From: Salipiger abyssi
GTDB lineage: Bacteria; Pseudomonadota; Alphaproteobacteria; Rhodobacterales; Rhodobacteraceae
NCBI RefSeq assembly: GCF_017311415.1
Contig: NZ_JAEKIS010000003.1
Location: forward strand, 124,001 to 188,000
Direction of reading: 5' to 3'
DNA: 64,000 nucleotides
The position numbers were made by a program, and so were the translations under genes. This document shows, one piece after another, positions 39,898-49,480 of the stretch. Below the pieces are notes generated by a model. The model ran no database searches. It worked only from the letters and a program-made list of their open reading frames with translations, and was not told where the DNA came from. The first letter of the stretch is position 1. Each line of letters opens with the position of its first letter.

Positions 39898-40718
39898 TGC
39901 CGCATTTCACCACCTCCGACGGGCTGTCGCTCTACTATACCGACGAGGGCGCGGGGCTGCCGCTGCTCTGCCTCGCAGGGCTCACCCGCGACGGGCGCGA
40001 TTTCGATTATGTCGCGCCCCATCTCGACGGCGTGCGGCTGATCCGGCTCGATTATCGCGGGCGCGGCCAGTCGGACCGGGGCGATCCCGTCACCTATGCG
40101 ATCCCGGTCGAGGGGCGCGACGCGCTGGAGCTGCTCGACCATCTGGGGCTGGAAAAGGCCGCGATTTTGGGCACTTCGCGTGGCGGGTTGATTGCCATGG
40201 TGCTGGCGGCGACGGCAAAGGACCGGCTGAGCGGCGTGGCGCTGAACGATATCGGGCCGGAGATCGGCACGGCGGGGCTCGACGTGATCAAGGGCTATCT
40301 CGGCCGCAATCCGCCCTGGAAGAGCTATGACGAGGCGGTGGCAAAGCTTGCTGCCGCAATGCCCGCTTTCGAGAACGTGCCCGAGAGTCGCTGGCGCGAG
40401 GAGGTCGAACGGCATTACCGCGAAACGCCCGACGGGCTGGTGATCACCTACGACCCCAGGCTGCGTGACGCGGTGCTGAGCGATGGGGCGCAGCCGGCCC
40501 CGGATCTCTGGCCGCTTTTCGATGCGCTGAAGGGCCTGCCGCTCTGCTGCATCCGGGGGGCGAATTCGGATCTGCTGACCCAAACGACCTTTGCCGAGAT
40601 GCAAAAGCGCCGCCTAGACATGATCGCGGCGCTGGTGCCCGGGCGCGGCCATATCCCGTTTCTCGATGAACCGGAATCGCTCGATGCGCTGCGCCGCTGG
40701 CTGAAAATGCTGGGATGA
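39897..40718 (+). CDS. alpha/beta fold hydrolase
   Basis: A 273-aa alpha/beta hydrolase: oxyanion region LLCLAGLTRDGRDFDYVAPHL, IRLDYRGRGQSDRG, elbow LGTSRGGLIAMVLAA (Ser94), and catalytic His near VPGRGHIPFLDEPES. Similar proteins are annotated as alpha/beta hydrolases or haloacetate-dehalogenase-like; the nucleophile here is Ser rather than Asp, so a hydrolase/esterase is more likely. It is translationally coupled to the haloacid dehalogenase gene. A large CGTACG palindrome follows its stop codon and separates it from convergent truB. Confidence 0.9.
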   Translation: MPHFTTSDGLSLYYTDEGAGLPLLCLAGLTRDGRDFDYVAPHLDGVRLIRLDYRGRGQSDRGDPVTYAIPVEGRDALELLDHLGLEKAAILGTSRGGLIAMVLAATAKDRLSGVALNDIGPEIGTAGLDVIKGYLGRNPPWKSYDEAVAKLAAAMPAFENVPESRWREEVERHYRETPDGLVITYDPRLRDAVLSDGAQPAPDLWPLFDALKGLPLCCIRGANSDLLTQTTFAEMQKRRLDMIAALVPGRGHIPFLDEPESLDALRRWLKMLG

Positions 40719-40739
40719 GCGCGGCATCTCCGCGACCCG

Positions 40740-40769
40740 CCCAAGATTTTTCGTACGAAAAATCTTGGG
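40740..40769. terminator. 30-bp perfect CGTACG-centred palindrome (bidirectional terminator / repeat)
   Basis: CCCAAGATTTTTCG-TA-CGAAAAATCTTGGG reads the same on both strands with no mismatch. It lies in the 63-bp gap between the convergent hydrolase and truB genes. The central ATTTTTCGTACGAAAAAT is known to me as a common Rhodobacteraceae intergenic motif. It supplies a stem plus T-run in either direction. Confidence 0.8.
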
Positions 40770-40781
40770 CCCGCGCCGGTC

Positions 40782-41696
40782 CTAGTCGCGCTCGCCCCGC
40801 ACGAAGACCCGCGTCGGGTGCAGCTCTCCGCCCTTGAACACACCCACCGCGACGGCCCGACCGTCGAAGGATGCCCAGGCCTCGTCGCCATAGTCGACAT
40901 CGCCGGGGATCACCATGCCGGGATTGCCGTTGCGCAGCCGTGCCGCGCCCTCGGCGGTGCATTTCAGCTCGGGCAATTCCGCCAGCCCGACCTCCAGCGG
41001 CAGCAGCTTTTCGTCCAGCTCCGGTGTCCTGGCCAGCGCGTCGATCGCCTCGATGCCGATCCCGTCCCCGGCCTCGAACGGACCCGACCAGATCCGCCGC
41101 AGCCGCAGCACATGGCCGTGACAGCCCAGCTTTTCGCCCAGATCGCGGGCGATGGCGCGGACGTAACCGCCCTTGCCGCAGGTCATTTCCAGCTCGACGT
41201 GATCGGCATCGGGGCGCCCGGTCATCACCAGCTCCTCGACCCAGAGAGGCCGCGCCTCGATCTCCATGGTCTCGCCATCGCGGGCGCGCTTGTAGGCGCG
41301 TTCGCCGTCGATCTTCACCGCCGAGAACTGTGGCGGCACCTGCATGATCTCGCCCACGAACCCGTGCAGCGCTTCCTTGATCTCGTCATCCGAGGGGCGT
41401 GAAGCGCTTTCGGCGGTGATCTCGCCCTCGGCATCGTCGGTATTGGTGCGCTGCCCCAGCCGCACGGTGAAGCGATAGGCCTTCAGCGCATCGGTGATGT
41501 AGGGCACTGTCTTGGTCGCCTCTCCCAGCGCCACGGCCAGCACGCCGGTCGCTTCCGGATCCAGAGTGCCCGCATGGCCGGCCTTCTTCGCCGCCAGCGC
41601 CCAGCGAACCTTGTTGACCACCGAGGTCGAGGTCATCCCCGCCGGTTTGTCGACGATGAGCCAGCCGGAAATATCGCGACCCTTCTTGCGTGCCAT
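40782..41696 (-). CDS. truB: tRNA pseudouridine(55) synthase
   Basis: A 304-aa enzyme making pseudouridine-55 in the T-loop of tRNAs. ATG at 41696 gives [32 protein letters not shown]. The catalytic Asp46 lies in [14 protein letters not shown]. Other TruB landmarks are [51 protein letters not shown] and [35 protein letters not shown]. The C-terminal domain is the alphaproteobacterial TruB_C2 type. Here it is not in the usual rbfA-truB-rpsO operon context; a LysR gene precedes it and a palindromic terminator follows it. Confidence 0.97.
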   Translation of the reverse strand: MARKKGRDISGWLIVDKPAGMTSTSVVNKVRWALAAKKAGHAGTLDPEATGVLAVALGEATKTVPYITDALKAYRFTVRLGQRTNTDDAEGEITAESASRPSDDEIKEALHGFVGEIMQVPPQFSAVKIDGERAYKRARDGETMEIEARPLWVEELVMTGRPDADHVELEMTCGKGGYVRAIARDLGEKLGCHGHVLRLRRIWSGPFEAGDGIGIEAIDALARTPELDEKLLPLEVGLAELPELKCTAEGAARLRNGNPGMVIPGDVDYGDEAWASFDGRAVAVGVFKGGELHPTRVFVRGERD

Positions 41697-41749
41697 GTCT
41701 GCCCTCTGTCTGGTAAGGCGCGCCTGATAGCGAGGCGGGGCATGGCTTG

Positions 41750-42580
41750 TCAATCGCCGGGCGCGGCAAGGGCGGCGGCGATGGCGTCGAGCGCGGCACG
41801 GATCGGCGGATCGTGACGCGCTTCGTGGTGGCTGACCAGCCATTCGTCATGGGCGAGCGCCGCGATCGGCTCAGACAGCCGGGCAAGGCGCGGCTCTGCG
41901 TCGCCGATGAAACAGGGCAGCACCACCCGCCCGAAGCCCGCGAGCGCCAGATCGAGACAGAGCCGCGGATCGCTGGCGGTGGTGGCGATCTCGTCGCCAT
42001 GCGTTTCGTGCAGCCAGCGTTGCGAGGCGGCCAGCCCCGGACCCTTCGGTAGCGTGACATAGCCCGTGACCTGCGGGCCAATTCCGTAGATCGCGTGGTC
42101 GACCCGCCGCAGCCGGCGGCGCGCGAGGCGGGGCGAGTCCGGCGGGCGGTTGCGGATGCCGATATCCGCCTCGCGCCGCGCCAGATCGAGCACCGCATTC
42201 GACGGCACGAAGGCGGGCAGCCAAAGCGGATTGCGCACCGGGTCGAGCGACATGGCCAGAAAGCGCGAGGTCCAGAATCCGGCGGTGATGCGCACCGGCG
42301 CCGGGCCGCGCCCGGCATCCACCCAGCGCGACAGCCGCGCGCGAATCTCGTGAAGCTCGGATGCCTCGGACGCCAGCGCGCGGCCCTCGGCGGTGAGCGC
42401 ATAGCCCGCCTTGCCGCGCAGGAACAGCGTGCGCCCGGTGCTGCGCTCGAACCGCGCCATGCGCCGCGACAGGGTGGGTAGCGGCACGCCGCAGCGCTCG
42501 GCCGCGCCCGTCAGAGAGCCGGTCGCGGCGATTTCGAGAAAGAGCGACAGGTCGTCGAGGTTGATACGACTTTCATTCAT
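41750..42580 (-). CDS. LysR family transcriptional regulator
   Basis: A 276-aa LysR protein. N-terminal winged [63 protein letters not shown] (about 7-66). The effector domain follows but is short (ends GD at 276 versus about 295-310 in most LTTRs). ATG at 42580 is used; no Shine-Dalgarno is obvious. The closest match by pattern is the DsdC/GcvA-like subgroup with an SRRMARFE recognition helix. Palindromes at 42607 and 42656 lie in its promoter and suggest autoregulation. There is no clear divergent target gene, since metG converges from the other side. Confidence 0.9.
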   Translation of the reverse strand: MNESRINLDDLSLFLEIAATGSLTGAAERCGVPLPTLSRRMARFERSTGRTLFLRGKAGYALTAEGRALASEASELHEIRARLSRWVDAGRGPAPVRITAGFWTSRFLAMSLDPVRNPLWLPAFVPSNAVLDLARREADIGIRNRPPDSPRLARRRLRRVDHAIYGIGPQVTGYVTLPKGPGLAASQRWLHETHGDEIATTASDPRLCLDLALAGFGRVVLPCFIGDAEPRLARLSEPIAALAHDEWLVSHHEARHDPPIRAALDAIAAALAAPGD

Positions 42581-42606
42581 GCAAGTCAGTTTGCGAAAGG
42601 CGTCAG

Positions 42607-42623
42607 TATTTTCAATGAAAATA
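42607..42623. promoter_or_regulatory. LysR-type operator candidate (17-bp palindrome)
   Basis: TATTTTCAATGAAAATA is a perfect 8-1-8 palindrome 27 bp upstream of the LysR start. It contains the T-N11-A pattern favoured by LysR proteins. Confidence 0.55.
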
Positions 42624-42655
42624 ACGTGGGAGAGTTTTGCTCATCCCATTCATAC

Positions 42656-42669
42656 TTTCACAGGTGAAA
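42656..42669. promoter_or_regulatory. second palindrome in the lysR promoter
   Basis: TTTCAC-AG-GTGAAA, a perfect 6-2-6 palindrome whose half-site TGAAA is shared with the site at 42607. Centre-to-centre distance is about 48 bp, consistent with recognition and activation sites of an LTTR. Confidence 0.45.
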
Positions 42670-42796
42670 TATGTGCGACCTGGATCCGCGCGGCCGGGCG
42701 CCGCGACCCACGCTTTACATATGCGAACAGGAAATCTTTCGCCGTCGGCTGGAAAGCCAACGCAAATGGCGCCGTCGCCGGTTTTGGCTACGGGTA

Positions 42797-42818
42797 CGCG
42801 CCCGGCTTTTCGGGCGCG
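42797..42818 (-). terminator. hairpin just after the metG stop codon
   Basis: CGCGCCCG (42797-42804), loop GCTTTT and CGGGCGCG (42811-42818), beginning 7 bp past the metG stop (minus strand). An 8-bp GC stem but no good T-run on the minus strand, so termination is only probable. Confidence 0.5.
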
Positions 42819-42824
42819 CAAAAA

Positions 42825-44537
42825 TCAGTCGCGCTTGCCCGCGAACCGTGCCTGCCATTCCTCGCGCTCGGCATCGGTGATCTTGCGAAAGGTCACCTCC
42901 GGCACGGCAAAGCTATGCCCCGCCGGCAGGCTCGCCAGCGCCGCCGGCACATCGTCGGGCCAGCTGTCGTTCTGCGTATTGAGCGCTGTCAGAAGCTGCG
43001 CCGAGGCGTCGGGGATGAAGGGGGCGGAAATCACCGCGTAGAGCCGGATCACATTCAGCGCGAGGCGGATCTGCGCCGCCGCCGCCTCCGGGTCGGTCTT
43101 GAAGGTCGACCAGGGCGCGGCCTCTTGCAGGTATTCGTTGCCCAGCACCCAGGCGGCGCGCAGCGCGGTGGCGGATTTGCGCACCTCCGCATGGGCCATG
43201 AAGCCTTCGTATTCGCGGATCTTTGCGGTCAGATCGGCGATGAGCTGCTCTTCGCGCGGGCCATAGGCGCCGCCCTCCGGCACCACCTCGCCGAATTTCG
43301 AGCGGCAGAACTTGGTGACGCGGCTGGCGAAATTGCCCAGCACGTCCGCCAGATCCTTGTTCACCGAGCTCTGGAAATTCTCCCAGGTGAATTCGGCGTC
43401 CGAGCTTTCCGGCGCGTGGCTCAGCAGCCACCAGCGCCAGTAATCCGCCGGCAGGATCTCCAGCGCCTGGTCCATGAACACGCCGCGCCCGCGCGAGGTG
43501 CTAAACTGCCCGCCATCGTAGTTCAGGTAGTTGAACGACTTGATGTAATCGACGAGCTTCCACGGCTCACCCGAGCCCAGAATGGTCGCGGGGAAGCTGA
43601 GCGTGTGGAAGGGCACGTTATCCTTGCCCATGAACTGGGTGTAGGTCACGTCGTCGGCGCCCTTGTCAGTGCGCCACCAGCGCTGCCAGTCGCTGCCTTT
43701 GCCGGCATCGACCCATTCCTGTGCGCAGGCGATGTATTCGATGGGCGCGTCGAACCAGACATAGAAGACCTTGCCCTCCATGCCGGGCCAGTCCGCGTTG
43801 CCTTTTTTCACCGGAATGCCCCAGTCGAGATCGCGGGTGATGCCGCGATCCTGCAAGCCGTCGCCGTCGTTCAGCCATTTCTTGGCGATGGAGGTTGTCA
43901 GCACCGGCCAGTCGGTCTTGCTGTCGATCCACTTCTCCAACTCGTCCTTCATGGTCGACTGGCGCAGGAAGAGGTGCTTGGTCTCGCGCATTTCCAGATC
44001 GGTGGCGCCGGAGATCACCGAGCGGGGGTTGATCAGCTCGACCGGGTCGAGCTGCTTGGTGCAGTTGTCGCACTGATCGCCGCGCGCATCCTCGAAGCCG
44101 CAATTGGGGCAGGTGCCCTCGATATAGCGGTCGGGCAGGAAGCGCCCGTCGGTGGGCGAATACATCTGGGTTTCAGAGACTTCGCGGATCAGCCCGCGAT
44201 CCGCCAGCACCCCTGCGAAATGCTGGGTGAGCTTGTGGTTCTGCGGGCTCGACGAGCGGCCGAAATGGTCGAAGCTGAGGCGGAAGCCCTCGGCGATCTG
44301 CGCCTGAACCTCGTGCATCTCGGCGCAATATTCCGCCACCGGCTTGCCGGCCTTGGCGGCGGCGAGCTCGGCGGGGGTGCCGTGTTCGTCGGTAGCGCAG
44401 AGAAACAGCACCTCGTTGCCCCGGGCGCGCTGATAGCGGGCAAACAGATCGGCGGGCAGCTGGCTGCCCACGAGATTGCCCAGATGCTTGATCCCGTTGA
44501 TATAGGGGATTGCCGAGGTGATGAGATGACGCGCCAT
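42825..44537 (-). CDS. metG: methionine--tRNA ligase
   Basis: A 570-aa class I synthetase charging tRNA-Met. ATG at 44537 gives [25 protein letters not shown], with the HIGH-type motif present as HLGN. The connective peptide holds a four-cysteine zinc knuckle ([17 protein letters not shown], about 143-159). The KMSKS-equivalent loop is FSTSRGRG (about 345), a typical divergence in this MetG subgroup. The anticodon-binding helical domain follows ([21 protein letters not shown]). There is no C-terminal EMAP/Trbp111 dimerisation domain. The gene is divergent from an aldo/keto reductase gene and is followed by a hairpin. Confidence 0.97.
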   Translation of the reverse strand: MARHLITSAIPYINGIKHLGNLVGSQLPADLFARYQRARGNEVLFLCATDEHGTPAELAAAKAGKPVAEYCAEMHEVQAQIAEGFRLSFDHFGRSSSPQNHKLTQHFAGVLADRGLIREVSETQMYSPTDGRFLPDRYIEGTCPNCGFEDARGDQCDNCTKQLDPVELINPRSVISGATDLEMRETKHLFLRQSTMKDELEKWIDSKTDWPVLTTSIAKKWLNDGDGLQDRGITRDLDWGIPVKKGNADWPGMEGKVFYVWFDAPIEYIACAQEWVDAGKGSDWQRWWRTDKGADDVTYTQFMGKDNVPFHTLSFPATILGSGEPWKLVDYIKSFNYLNYDGGQFSTSRGRGVFMDQALEILPADYWRWWLLSHAPESSDAEFTWENFQSSVNKDLADVLGNFASRVTKFCRSKFGEVVPEGGAYGPREEQLIADLTAKIREYEGFMAHAEVRKSATALRAAWVLGNEYLQEAAPWSTFKTDPEAAAAQIRLALNVIRLYAVISAPFIPDASAQLLTALNTQNDSWPDDVPAALASLPAGHSFAVPEVTFRKITDAEREEWQARFAGKRD

Positions 44538-44675
44538 CTGATGCCTGCCTTGTGCTCCGGTTCGCTGCCGCTTTAGCGGATGTGGCCGGGCGTGGAAAGG
44601 TCCGGCATTTGCGGGCTTGGCTTTGCCGCGTCGCGGCGTAGTTTGTCCCCGAACGCGACGCAGGAGAATGACGCC

Positions 44676-45719
44676 ATGCAAATGAAACCGCTGGGCCGCA
44701 CGGGCATGATGGTTTCCGAACTCTGCCTGGGCACGATGACCTTTGGCAACCAGACCGGGGTCGAGGAGGCCCATGCCCAGATAGACCGCGCGCTCGCGGC
44801 GGGGATCAACTTCATCGACACCGCCGAGATGTATCCGGTCAACCCGGTGCGGGCCGAGACCATCGGCCGGACCGAGGAGATCATCGGTGAGTGGTTTGAA
44901 AAGACCGGGCGTCGCGACGAGCTGATCCTTGCGACCAAGCATTCGGGCGATTCCCGCTATGTGCGCGACGGTGCGCCGATTTCCTCTGCGACCATCCCGG
45001 GCACGATCGAAAGCTCGCTGAAGCGGCTCAAGACCGACGTGATCGACCTCTATCAGTTCCACTGGCCGAACCGGGGCAGCTATCACTTCCGGCAGTGCTG
45101 GTCCTTCGCGCCCTGGGAAAAACAGAACCGCGCCGAGACGGTGCAGCACATGCAGGACGCCCTCGGCGCGCTCAGCCGCGAGGTCGAGCGCGGCACGATC
45201 CGCGCTTTCGGCCTGTCGAACGAGAGCACCTGGGGCACCGCCATGTGGCTGCGCATCGCCGAGGAGCAGGGCGGGCCGCGCGTCGCCTCGATCCAGAACG
45301 AATATTCACTGATGTGCCGGCTTGCGGATACCGACCTGGCCGAGCTCATGGTGAACGAGGAGGTGGGCATGCTGCCCTTCTCGTCGCTGGCCGCCGGGCT
45401 GCTGACCGGAAAGTATCAGGGCGGGGCGGTGCCCGAGGGCTCGCGCATGGCGCTGAACGGCGATCTCGGCGGGCGCAAGGTTCCACGCGCCTTCGCGGCG
45501 GTGGATGCCTATCTCAAAGTGGCGCGGGAGTTCGGGATCGACCCGGTGCACATGTCGCTGGCCTGGGCAGCGCGGCGGCCCTTCGTGGCCTCGGCGATTT
45601 TCGGGGCGACGACCATGGAGCAGCTCGAACGCGCGCTCGGCGCGGCGGATGTTGCGCTCTCCGATGAGCTGTTGGCGGCGCTGGAGGCTGTGCATCGCCA
45701 GCATCCGATGCCTTACTGA
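44676..45719 (+). CDS. aldo/keto reductase (Tas-like)
   Basis: A 347-aa NADPH-dependent oxidoreductase with AGGAG before ATG 44676 (Met3 at 44682 is an alternative). It begins [32 protein letters not shown]. The catalytic tetrad is visible as Asp and Tyr in [13 protein letters not shown] (about 48-60), Lys in LATKHSGDS (about 89) and His in QFHWPNRG (about 129). The TAEMYPVNP sequence and the long insertion ([21 protein letters not shown]) match the Tas subgroup. NADP-binding residues lie in [16 protein letters not shown]. The physiological substrate is unknown. Confidence 0.93.
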   Translation: MQMKPLGRTGMMVSELCLGTMTFGNQTGVEEAHAQIDRALAAGINFIDTAEMYPVNPVRAETIGRTEEIIGEWFEKTGRRDELILATKHSGDSRYVRDGAPISSATIPGTIESSLKRLKTDVIDLYQFHWPNRGSYHFRQCWSFAPWEKQNRAETVQHMQDALGALSREVERGTIRAFGLSNESTWGTAMWLRIAEEQGGPRVASIQNEYSLMCRLADTDLAELMVNEEVGMLPFSSLAAGLLTGKYQGGAVPEGSRMALNGDLGGRKVPRAFAAVDAYLKVAREFGIDPVHMSLAWAARRPFVASAIFGATTMEQLERALGAADVALSDELLAALEAVHRQHPMPY

Positions 45720-45775
45720 TACCGGGCTTATGCGCATGGCCGCGCCGGGTATGACCGGCGCGGCCAGAGCGGCGC

Positions 45776-47302
45776 TTACTTGATCCGTTGCCCGTTGGCG
45801 AGGATCTGGCCCTGTTCGTTGATCTCGATCTTGGAGGTCAGCGTGTCGGGATCGGAGCCGGGCACGCCGAACATGCTCATCATCATCCGGGCGCCCATTG
45901 CGTCCTGATCGGAGACCAGCCCCATCGCGATGAGGTTGTCGATAAGCCCGTTCGCTCCGGCGAGCCGCAGATCGACCGCGCCGGTCGGTTTCGGCATGCC
46001 GTCAAAGCTTTCCAGATCGGTATTGTCGAAGGTGAAATCGCCGTTGCCGGTCAGCTGCGCGCCAGCGGCTTCGACGGTGAGGTTGTTCAGCGTCAGCGCA
46101 TTCAGCTCGCCGGGCTTGCGCTCGCCATCCTCCAGCGCCTCCATCTGCGCGGGGTCGAGCAGATCGACAAAGGGCGTGACCTTGCCGGTGATGTCGAAAG
46201 CAACCGTCGCCGGATCGCGCGGCAGCACGTTGCCGCTGTCGAAGATGTTCCAGATCATGTCCGACAGGGTGAGCCCGCCCAGTGTCATCGCGAGCGCCAT
46301 GTCCTGCGGTTCTTCGGAGGCGCTGATCGGGGCCTCGATGGTCAGGGCCAGCTCGTCCATCTCGGCGCTGAGAGGGAAGGGGATCTCCCCGCCGGAGATC
46401 TCATAGGCGATGCCCTCGGCGGCGACACCATAGCGGACCGCCTCCTCGGACATGGCGAGATCGAAGCTGCCGGAGCTGCTAGCGGAGCTGCCGCTTGTGG
46501 TGCTGCCGTCTTCGGTAAAGGAGAATTGCGACTGGCCGGCGCCATAGGTGACGCGGGCGGTCATGGCCATGCCGGCCGCGAGCAGCGCCGGCATGTCGGC
46601 CGCCTGCATGTCGAGCGGAAGCTGGGCCTGGTTTTCGGACACCAGCGACGACAGCGATCCGATAAACGAGCCCGCGCCGTCGCCATCCGGATCCTGCCCA
46701 GCGATATCATAAGAGAGGCTGCCGATGGAGACGGTCTGGTCGATCCGGCGCATGCCGTCGGCGCGCACGACCTGCGTTTCGCCGGTGAGATCCGTACCGG
46801 TCATTTCAGCGCGCAGCTCGTCGCGCGGCATCGTCTCGCCCTCGACCACGAGCTTCGACAGCGCGGCGGTCATGGATGCGGCGCTGTAGGCGTAGAGCAT
46901 CGCGTCGGGATCGCCTGAAACCACCATGTCGAGCGCATCGGTGCGGTAGTCGATCACCATCTCGATTTCGTCTTCGCCCTCGGCGGCGGCATCGACAGAG
47001 ATCTGCGTGTCGGCGGGCAGGATCACGCGCACCGTGCCGTCGCCCTGATCCTCCAGAGTCATCTCGCCGAAATCCACCACGACACGGCCGTCATCGTCGG
47101 GCAGGGTCATGGTGAAGGCCACGTCCGTCAGCGCCAGCGCGTCGTCCGAGCGCGTTTCGGTCGCGCTGACCGCGTAGCCGAAGCTTTGCAGATAGCCGCT
47201 GAAGCTTTCCCAGACCTGTTCGGGCGTCACGTCGGCCAGCGCCGGCGAGGCCGTCAGGAGCGCGGTGGCTCCCGCGGCTATGGCATAGTTCGAAACCCGC
47301 AT
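45776..47302 (-). CDS. DUF2125 domain periplasmic protein
   Basis: A 508-aa protein from ATG 47302 (AAAAGGGGTG upstream). The signal peptide is MRVSNYAIAAGATALLTASPALA, followed by a long acidic beta-rich region with motifs such as VTPEQVWESFSGYLQSFGYAVS and LGGLTLSDMIWNIFDSGNVLPRDPATVAFDITG. It is typical of DUF2125, an alphaproteobacterial family with AsmA/DUF945-like architecture and no known function. It has no membrane helix besides the signal. A Ser-rich linker (TSGSSASSSGS) lies near residue 265. Divergent from an SDR gene. Confidence 0.88.
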   Translation of the reverse strand: MRVSNYAIAAGATALLTASPALADVTPEQVWESFSGYLQSFGYAVSATETRSDDALALTDVAFTMTLPDDDGRVVVDFGEMTLEDQGDGTVRVILPADTQISVDAAAEGEDEIEMVIDYRTDALDMVVSGDPDAMLYAYSAASMTAALSKLVVEGETMPRDELRAEMTGTDLTGETQVVRADGMRRIDQTVSIGSLSYDIAGQDPDGDGAGSFIGSLSSLVSENQAQLPLDMQAADMPALLAAGMAMTARVTYGAGQSQFSFTEDGSTTSGSSASSSGSFDLAMSEEAVRYGVAAEGIAYEISGGEIPFPLSAEMDELALTIEAPISASEEPQDMALAMTLGGLTLSDMIWNIFDSGNVLPRDPATVAFDITGKVTPFVDLLDPAQMEALEDGERKPGELNALTLNNLTVEAAGAQLTGNGDFTFDNTDLESFDGMPKPTGAVDLRLAGANGLIDNLIAMGLVSDQDAMGARMMMSMFGVPGSDPDTLTSKIEINEQGQILANGQRIK

Positions 47303-47443
47303 GATCACCCCTTTTCTTTTTCTTCGGTGTGCGAAAATTTGATGCCCGGGAATGTCTGCCCCATGGCTTGCCGGGTCAAGAGGCTGGACCGGTGGTATTC
47401 CAGCCTTTACCAAAGAGAAGAATCGCACAAAACGAGGCATCCC

Positions 47444-48193
47444 ATGGATCTGACAGGGAAAACCGCGCTGATCACCGGAGCCAGCCGCGGCATCGGCGCC
47501 GCCGCTGCGCGGGCTTTCGCCGACGCTGGCGCAAAGGTCGCGCTGCTCGCCCGCAGCGATGACGCCATCGCCGAGCTGGCCGGCGAGATCGGACCTGCCG
47601 CCGTCGCCATCCCCTGCGAGATTTCGCGGTACTGGGAGGTCGAGCAGGCGGTGCAGAACTGCCTGACCGCCTTCGGTTCGCTCGATATTCTGGTGAACAA
47701 TGCGGGCGTGATCGACCCGATCGCGCCGCTGGGCGCCGGCGATCCCGACGCCTGGGGCGCGCTGATCGACATCAATATCAAGGGGGTCTATCACGGCATG
47801 CGCGCGGCGCTGCCGGTGATGACCCGGGCCGGTGGCGGCACGATCCTGACCATCGGCTCGGGCGCGGCGCAGCGTCCGCTCGAAGGCTGGTCGGCCTATT
47901 GCACCTCCAAGGCCGGGGCGCTGATGCTGACCCGCGCGGCGGATGAGGAATATCGCGACAAGGGCATCCGCGCGATCTCGCTCTCGCCCGGCACGGTGGC
48001 GACGCAGATGCAGCGCACCATCAAGGCCAGCGGCGTGAACCCGGTGAGCCAGCTCGACTGGGAGGAACACATCCCGCCAGAATGGGTGGCGCAGGCGCTG
48101 CTCTGGATGTGTGGCGCCGAGGCCGACGGGTTCCTCGGCGGCGAGGTGTCGCTGCGCAACGAGGACATCCGCAGAAAGGTGGGCGTGGCATGA
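47444..48193 (+). CDS. SDR family oxidoreductase
   Basis: A 249-aa short-chain dehydrogenase. Cofactor motif TGASRGIG (11-18), NNAG near 84-87, catalytic Ser in IGSGAAQRP, and YxxxK as WSAYCTSKAGALMLTRA (about 150-158). The C-terminus (GGEVSLRNEDIRRKVGVA) differs from typical classical SDRs. The start follows a modest GAGG. It overlaps the enoyl-CoA hydratase gene by 4 bp (ATGA at 48190), so the two probably act on the same acyl-CoA-type substrate. The substrate is unknown. Confidence 0.93.
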   Translation: MDLTGKTALITGASRGIGAAAARAFADAGAKVALLARSDDAIAELAGEIGPAAVAIPCEISRYWEVEQAVQNCLTAFGSLDILVNNAGVIDPIAPLGAGDPDAWGALIDINIKGVYHGMRAALPVMTRAGGGTILTIGSGAAQRPLEGWSAYCTSKAGALMLTRAADEEYRDKGIRAISLSPGTVATQMQRTIKASGVNPVSQLDWEEHIPPEWVAQALLWMCGAEADGFLGGEVSLRNEDIRRKVGVA

Positions 48194-48798
48194 TTTCGCT
48201 GGAGAAGGACGGCAGCTACTGGCTGGCGGTGATCGACCGACCGGACAAGGCCAATTCGCTGACCCCGGAGATGCTGGAAAAGCTCTGCGAGATCGCCGAG
48301 GCGGCGCATCACGCGCAGGTGCTGGTGCTGACCGGGGTGGGCAAGGTGTTCTCGGCCGGGGCCGATCTTGAGGCCGCGCGCGCCGGGCTCGCCCATTCGC
48401 CGCTCTGGGAACGGCTCTCGGGCGCCATCGCACGGCTGCCGGGGCTGACGGTCTGCGCGATGAACGGCACGGTGGCGGGCGGCGCCATGGGCATGGCGCT
48501 GGCCTGTGATCTTCGTATCTCGGTGCCCGATGCCAAGCTCTTCTATCCGGTGATGAAGCTGGGCTTTCTGCCGCAGCCTTCGGACCCGGAGCGGCTCACT
48601 GCGCTGGTCGGGCCGTCGCGGGCCAAGATGATCCTGATGGCGGGACAGAAGATCCCGGTCGAGGAGGCGCTGGCCTGGGGTCTGGTGGACCGCATCGTCG
48701 AGCCCGCCCAGCTGCTACCAGCCGTGCGGGCGCTGGCGGAGCACACGCTGGCCGCCGATCCCGCGCATGCCCGGGCGATCAAGACACTGATCCGCTGA
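48190..48798 (+). CDS. enoyl-CoA hydratase/isomerase family protein (short)
   Basis: A 202-aa crotonase-fold protein: oxyanion-hole segments VLVLTGVGKVFSAGADLEAARAG (about 44-66) and VCAMNGTVAGGAMGMALACDLRISVPDAKLFYPVMKLGFLPQP (about 88-130). It is shorter than the usual 255-270 aa because the C-terminal helical trimerisation domain is truncated after AHARAIKTLIR. The active-site Glu positions of hydratases are not obvious (VMKLGFLPQPS), so isomerase or other crotonase chemistry is possible. It is coupled to the SDR gene by overlap. Confidence 0.9.
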   Translation: MISLEKDGSYWLAVIDRPDKANSLTPEMLEKLCEIAEAAHHAQVLVLTGVGKVFSAGADLEAARAGLAHSPLWERLSGAIARLPGLTVCAMNGTVAGGAMGMALACDLRISVPDAKLFYPVMKLGFLPQPSDPERLTALVGPSRAKMILMAGQKIPVEEALAWGLVDRIVEPAQLLPAVRALAEHTLAADPAHARAIKTLIR

Positions 48799-48811
48799 GA
48801 TCCGCGCGCCG

Positions 48812-49471
48812 ATGTGCGGACGCTACGCGGTCTCGATTCCGCAGGACACCATGGCGGCGCTGTTCGAGGCGCTGCCCGACAACGATCTGCCCGAGACGCC
48901 GAACTACAACATCTGTCCGACCGTGCCGGTGCATACGGTGCGCAGCGAGGGCGGGGTGCGGCGGTTGTCGGCGATGCGCTGGGGATTCGTGCCGCACTGG
49001 TACAAAACCCCGGTCGACGGCCCGCTGCTGTTCAACGCACGGGCCGAGAGCCTGGCGGAAAAGCCGGCCTTTCGCGATGCCTGCCGCAAGCGGCGCTGCC
49101 TGATCCCGATGAGCGGGTTTTATGAATGGACGAAGGACGCCGAGGGTACACGGCTGCCCTGGTATATCCGGCCCGCCGGAGCTGACGCGCTGGCCTTCGC
49201 CGGGGTCTGGCAGGACTGGCAGCGCGAGGGCGAGACGATCCGCAGCTGCGCCATCGTCACCACCGCCGCCGAAGGGGCCATGCGCGAGATTCATCACCGG
49301 GTTCCGGTGCTTTTGGGGGCGGAGGACTGGCCGCTCTGGCTGGGCGAACGCGGCCATGGCGCGGCCGTGCTGATGCGGGCCGCGCCGGAGAGAGCACTGC
49401 GATGTCACCGGGTGGGGCCGGAGATCAATGCCAGCCGGGCAAGCGGCGCGGACCTCGTCGCGCCGCTTTGA
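48812..49471 (+). CDS. abasic-site processing protein (SRAP/YedK/HMCES family)
   Basis: A 219-aa SOS-response-associated peptidase. Catalytic residues match E. coli YedK numbering closely: Cys2 after Met removal (MCGRY), Asn75 (FNARAES), Glu105 (GFYEW) and His161 (IHHRVPV). The protein forms a stable thiazolidine crosslink with abasic sites in single-stranded DNA at replication forks and protects them. The usual HxRMPVIL is HHRVPVLL here. No SOS box was recognised upstream; the gene starts 13 bp after the enoyl-CoA hydratase gene and probably shares its transcript. Confidence 0.95.
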   Translation: MCGRYAVSIPQDTMAALFEALPDNDLPETPNYNICPTVPVHTVRSEGGVRRLSAMRWGFVPHWYKTPVDGPLLFNARAESLAEKPAFRDACRKRRCLIPMSGFYEWTKDAEGTRLPWYIRPAGADALAFAGVWQDWQREGETIRSCAIVTTAAEGAMREIHHRVPVLLGAEDWPLWLGERGHGAAVLMRAAPERALRCHRVGPEINASRASGADLVAPL

Positions 49472-49480
49472 CAAGTCGGG

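Noticed and set aside
39897-40718. Haloacetate dehalogenase assignment for the hydrolase next to the HAD gene
   Set aside because: The nucleophile position is Ser94 (LGTSRGG), not Asp, so fluoroacetate/haloacetate dehalogenase chemistry is unlikely.
42671-42880. 69-codon Arg-rich plus-strand frame with AGGTGAA before its ATG
   Set aside because: It runs 56 bp into the 3' end of metG on the opposite strand and the translation has no recognisable pattern; kept only as a note in the lysR promoter finding.
42411-44576. 721-codon plus-strand frame opposite metG
   Set aside because: An antisense shadow of metG (which has clear MetRS motifs) that also runs through the lysR promoter.
47303-48433. 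Extension of the DUF2125 frame far upstream on the minus strand
   Set aside because: The upstream part is antisense to the SDR and enoyl-CoA hydratase genes, and a signal peptide begins at 47302.
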